From contig NZ_BJVA01000006.1 of assembly GCF_007988905.1 (NCBI RefSeq), positions 117,224 to 181,223 on the forward strand: DNA of 64,000 nt. Reading direction: 5' to 3'. Shown piece by piece: positions 61,282 to 64,000 of this stretch (its first letter is position 1; the number at the start of each line of letters is the position of its first letter). The position numbers were made by a program, and so were the translations under genes. Origin of the DNA: Gluconobacter kanchanaburiensis NBRC 103587. GTDB taxonomy: Bacteria; Pseudomonadota; Alphaproteobacteria; Acetobacterales; Acetobacteraceae. The notes under the pieces are model-generated. The model was not told where the DNA came from, did no database searches, and worked only from the letters and a program-made list of their open reading frames with translations.

Positions 61282-62820
61282 ATGACGTCATCCCTCCGTT
61301 CCGAAGTAAAGACGCTGCTGGATACCCTCGGCGTCAGTGCCGAGCTCCATTCAGGTGGCAGTCTTCAGGTCAGGTCACCGCTGACGGGTGAGGCGATTTC
61401 CGAGGTTGTGGAAATCAGTGCGGAAGCAGCGCAGGCAAAAATTGCTGACTCGGTGATGGCGTTTCGGGACTGGCGGAAAATTCCCGCTCCCCGGCGTGGC
61501 GAACTGGTCCGGCTGCTTGGGGAAGAGCTTCGGGCGAACAAGGAGGCGCTGGGACGCCTCGTGACGCTGGAAGTGGGCAAGGTTCCGTCCGAAGGTCTGG
61601 GCGAAGTGCAGGAAATGATCGACATCTGCGATTTTGCAGTCGGTCTCTCTCGCCAGCTTTATGGCCTGACGATCCCGTCTGAGCGTCCTGATCATCGTCT
61701 GACGGAGCAGTGGCATCCTGTGGGACCGGTGGGTATCATCTCGGCGTTCAATTTTCCGGTTGCCGTCTGGTCATGGAATGCCGCGCTGGCGCTGGTTTGT
61801 GGTGACAGCGTGATCTGGAAGCCGTCCGAAAAAACTCCGCTGACGGCTCTGGCTACGCAGGCATTGTTCCTCAGGGCCGCGGCTCGTTTCGGTAGTGATG
61901 CGCCGGCCGCGCTCAGCACATTGCTGATTGGTGGACGCGAGATCGGTGAGTTGATGGTAGAAGACCGCCGTGTCCCCGTCATTTCGGCGACAGGCTCCAC
62001 GCGGATGGGCCGCGACGTCGGCGAGCGTGTGGCGCGGCGTTTTGGCCGCTCCATTCTGGAACTGGGCGGCAATAATGCATCCATCGTCACCCCGTCCGCC
62101 GATCTGGATCTGACGCTGCGGGCCGTTGCTTTCGGTGCCATGGGAACCGCTGGCCAGCGCTGCACGACGCTGCGTCGGCTGCTCGTCCATTCCAGCGTTT
62201 ACGACACGCTCGTGCCGAAGTTGATCAATGTCTACAAGGCGATTTCCGTCGGCAATCCTGTCGAGGGCGACGCGCTCGTCGGTCCGCTGATTGATGCGGC
62301 GTCTTTTTCAATGATGCAGGACAGTCTGAAGGCCGCCATTGCCGCAGGCGGTACGATTCATGGTGGAACGCGTGTGAATGTGAATGGCGAAGGGTCATTC
62401 TATGTTCGTCCGGCGCTGGTCGAGATGCCGTCGCAGGTCGGCCCCGTGCTGGAAGAGACCTTCGCGCCGATCCTGTACGTCATGAAATACGATACGCTCG
62501 ACGAGGCCATTGCGCTTCAGAACGATGTGGTGCAGGGCCTCTCGTCGTCTATCTTTGCGACCGATATCCGCGAGGTGGAGCAGTTCCTGTCCGGGCAGGG
62601 ATCGGACTGTGGCATCGCGAACGTCAATATGGGGCCGTCCGGTGCGGAAATCGGCGGAGCATTCGGTGGCGAGAAGGAAACCGGTGGAGGCCGTGAGTCC
62701 GGCTCTGATGCCTGGAAAGCTTATATGCGTCGCCAGACCAACGCCATCAATTACGGTCGGACCCTGCCTCTTGCACAGGGTGTGACATTCGATGTGGATG
62801 GCGGTTCGGCAGACGCCTGA
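61282..62820 (+). CDS. ALDH7-family aldehyde dehydrogenase (aminoadipate-semialdehyde type)
   Basis: A 512-residue aldehyde dehydrogenase. The nucleotide/catalytic region includes ELGGNNASIVTPSADLDLTL (catalytic Glu) and GTAGQRCTTLRRLLVHSSVY (catalytic Cys), and the end GEKETGGGRESGSDAWKAYM is typical of ALDH7. It oxidises semialdehydes such as alpha-aminoadipate semialdehyde with NAD(P)+. ATG 61282 has AGGAAG upstream; the frame extends to 61204. The LysR gene next door is divergent. Confidence 0.9.
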   Translation: MTSSLRSEVKTLLDTLGVSAELHSGGSLQVRSPLTGEAISEVVEISAEAAQAKIADSVMAFRDWRKIPAPRRGELVRLLGEELRANKEALGRLVTLEVGKVPSEGLGEVQEMIDICDFAVGLSRQLYGLTIPSERPDHRLTEQWHPVGPVGIISAFNFPVAVWSWNAALALVCGDSVIWKPSEKTPLTALATQALFLRAAARFGSDAPAALSTLLIGGREIGELMVEDRRVPVISATGSTRMGRDVGERVARRFGRSILELGGNNASIVTPSADLDLTLRAVAFGAMGTAGQRCTTLRRLLVHSSVYDTLVPKLINVYKAISVGNPVEGDALVGPLIDAASFSMMQDSLKAAIAAGGTIHGGTRVNVNGEGSFYVRPALVEMPSQVGPVLEETFAPILYVMKYDTLDEAIALQNDVVQGLSSSIFATDIREVEQFLSGQGSDCGIANVNMGPSGAEIGGAFGGEKETGGGRESGSDAWKAYMRRQTNAINYGRTLPLAQGVTFDVDGGSADA

Positions 62821-63885
62821 TCAGGGACTTCCAATGGGGTGGGGCGCAGGCTTCGCCCCCTGACCCTGTGCAGGCGTGGCCTGCTTTTCTTCGCTGGCAT
62901 GCGTAATGCTGAGGCGGTCATGGGTTGGCGACCAGGGGAGAGCCTTCTCCTCAACGTAACCGGCAGGTGGTTTGAAGTCCTCAAGCCAGAGTTTGCCCGC
63001 CATGGAATTGATCAGGACGTTGAAGTGTTTGAGGACGTCCATCCCCAGGATGTTGAATTCCGCATCCGGGACGACATCCAGTGTGATGTCATGCAGTGTG
63101 TGCGAACCGAGTTGCAGCGTGTTGAAATGATGTCTGTGCCCTAGCAGGACCTCACCCGCGCCCACACGGATTTCGTCGTCCTGAGTGAGCATGCGTCGCG
63201 AAATCCCCATTTTCCGAGCGACCCATTGCTGGATAATGGACCGGTTGGCGCTGGTGTTGAGCTGCATGTCCACCTTGTGACCATCCAGCAGGGCCGTGAC
63301 CTGGTCTCGCTGAGGGGAGTCGTCATCGAACGACACCAGGGGCAAGGAAGGCCCCGGATCTTTCAGGAGCGTTCCGATATCAGGGCAGTCTGGTGCGGTA
63401 TCGTAGGTAAAGATAGCCATTTTCTGGGAGTATCGGTCGATCAGGATATGATAGTTTCCAAGAATGTCCCATCCGATATCTACCATCAGAAGTAGACCAT
63501 CGGGGGCTTTCGGGGGGCGTTCGCCGACCAGAAGAGCCGTCATGTCCTTTAAGGTAGACTGACCGATCTGAAGGCTACGGATGTTTGTGGAATAGTTGCC
63601 GCCCGTTCCCGTAACGGAAATGGTCCTGATGGGATCTTCCCGGTAAAAATCAAATCCCTTTGCATCCCAGACACTCGTTCGCGTCGTGAACGTCGAGAAG
63701 AAGGCGCCGACATCGTGATCGTTGACCCGGACATGAATGACGGGAGCGCCAGCAGGGTTGAGGAAGGGTAGGACTTCACTCGTTAGGACGCAGTCATGAA
63801 TGGATCTTGCCTGCGTTGAAGGAATGAAGGTGAGCAGAGCAAGAAAGGCGGAGGAAATATGCCGCCTGAAAGACAGTCTGCCCAT
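62821..63885 (-). CDS. secreted retropepsin-fold protein with degenerate catalytic motifs
   Basis: A 354-residue protein with a signal peptide (RRHISSAFLALLTFIPSTQA). The C-terminal part contains a retropepsin-like aspartic protease pattern: GHKVDMQLNTSANRSII, where the expected D-[TS]-G is N-T-S, and the later FNILGMDVLKHFNVLINS matches the family flap-side signature. An N-terminal repeat, VNDHDVGAFFSTFTTRTSV, again lacks the Asp. Both catalytic aspartates therefore seem lost. It ends with a Pro/Ala-rich tail and abuts the aldehyde dehydrogenase gene tail to tail. Possibly a binding, not a cleaving, protein. Confidence 0.6.
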   Translation of the reverse strand: MGRLSFRRHISSAFLALLTFIPSTQARSIHDCVLTSEVLPFLNPAGAPVIHVRVNDHDVGAFFSTFTTRTSVWDAKGFDFYREDPIRTISVTGTGGNYSTNIRSLQIGQSTLKDMTALLVGERPPKAPDGLLLMVDIGWDILGNYHILIDRYSQKMAIFTYDTAPDCPDIGTLLKDPGPSLPLVSFDDDSPQRDQVTALLDGHKVDMQLNTSANRSIIQQWVARKMGISRRMLTQDDEIRVGAGEVLLGHRHHFNTLQLGSHTLHDITLDVVPDAEFNILGMDVLKHFNVLINSMAGKLWLEDFKPPAGYVEEKALPWSPTHDRLSITHASEEKQATPAQGQGAKPAPHPIGSP

Positions 63886-64000
63886 TGCGGATCCTCGATC
63901 AAGGGCGGGTCAGCCATGATGGCACCTTCTCCCGTTTCCCCATAAAAGCCAAATGCTTTCACAGGGAACTTTCTTAAGGCACTTTCATGGGCAGGTTGCC
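63886..64000. other. window end, no gene seen
   Basis: The last 115 bases lie upstream of the leftward retropepsin-fold gene and show no ORF or recognisable signal; they probably hold its promoter. Confidence 0.5.

Noticed and set aside
1..64000. tRNA, rRNA, CRISPR array or prophage
   Set aside because: No tRNA cloverleaf, rRNA-like block, regularly spaced repeats, integrase or phage gene was recognised by eye.

Overview
The window reads as chromosomal DNA of an acetic acid bacterium, most likely Gluconobacter or a close relative in the Acetobacteraceae (Alphaproteobacteria). Grounds: GC-rich coding sequence, a glpR-glpD-glpF-glpK cluster, respiratory-type oxidases (malate:quinone oxidoreductase and a D-lactate dehydrogenase/GlcD-type flavoprotein), and alphaproteobacterial sphingolipid genes. 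The assignment rests on recall of gene content, not on a search. I see no rRNA, tRNA, CRISPR array or intact insertion sequence.

1-14.5 kb is a lipid and envelope island. A leftward run (6596 to 755) of metallophosphoesterase, LptF, LptG, fatty acid hydroxylase/sterol desaturase family protein, nucleotidyltransferase and GT4 glycosyltransferase is joined by 4-nt start/stop overlaps. A rightward pair (6724-8617) encodes a diacylglycerol/ceramide-kinase-type lipid kinase and a Tam41-like CDP-lipid synthase. A second leftward run (14515 to 8652) encodes a flippase, a TagB/F-like transferase, an acyl-ACP/AMP ligase (AasR), an acyl carrier protein (AcpR) and serine palmitoyltransferase. Together these look like a system that makes a sphingoid base, hydroxylates it, adds an anionic or sugar head group and exports it. 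This is the most interesting part of the window.

14.7-36.6 kb is mostly housekeeping and metal handling: two TonB-dependent receptors, siroheme synthase, glutaminase, divergent mntH/mntR, a DeoR regulator, malate:quinone oxidoreductase with a lactate/glycolate-type FAD oxidase, purU, metH, a P-loop-less CobW-like protein and a TetR regulator.

36.7-43.9 kb holds a DUF1656-HlyD-FUSC-TolC efflux operon, a YceI protein, a ribokinase-type kinase and an RcnB-like protein. 44.1-49.2 kb is the glycerol regulon with recognisable GlpR-like operators and a strong terminator. 49.2-49.9 kb is a gene-poor, AT-rich gap. 49.9-64 kb carries a lone Rieske oxygenase, an S1/P1 nuclease, an EmrAB-OMF drug efflux operon with a divergent LysR regulator, two further LysR regulators next to an MdaB-type quinone reductase and an ALDH7 aldehyde dehydrogenase, a stand-alone TonB C-terminal domain protein, and a secreted retropepsin-fold protein whose catalytic motifs look lost.
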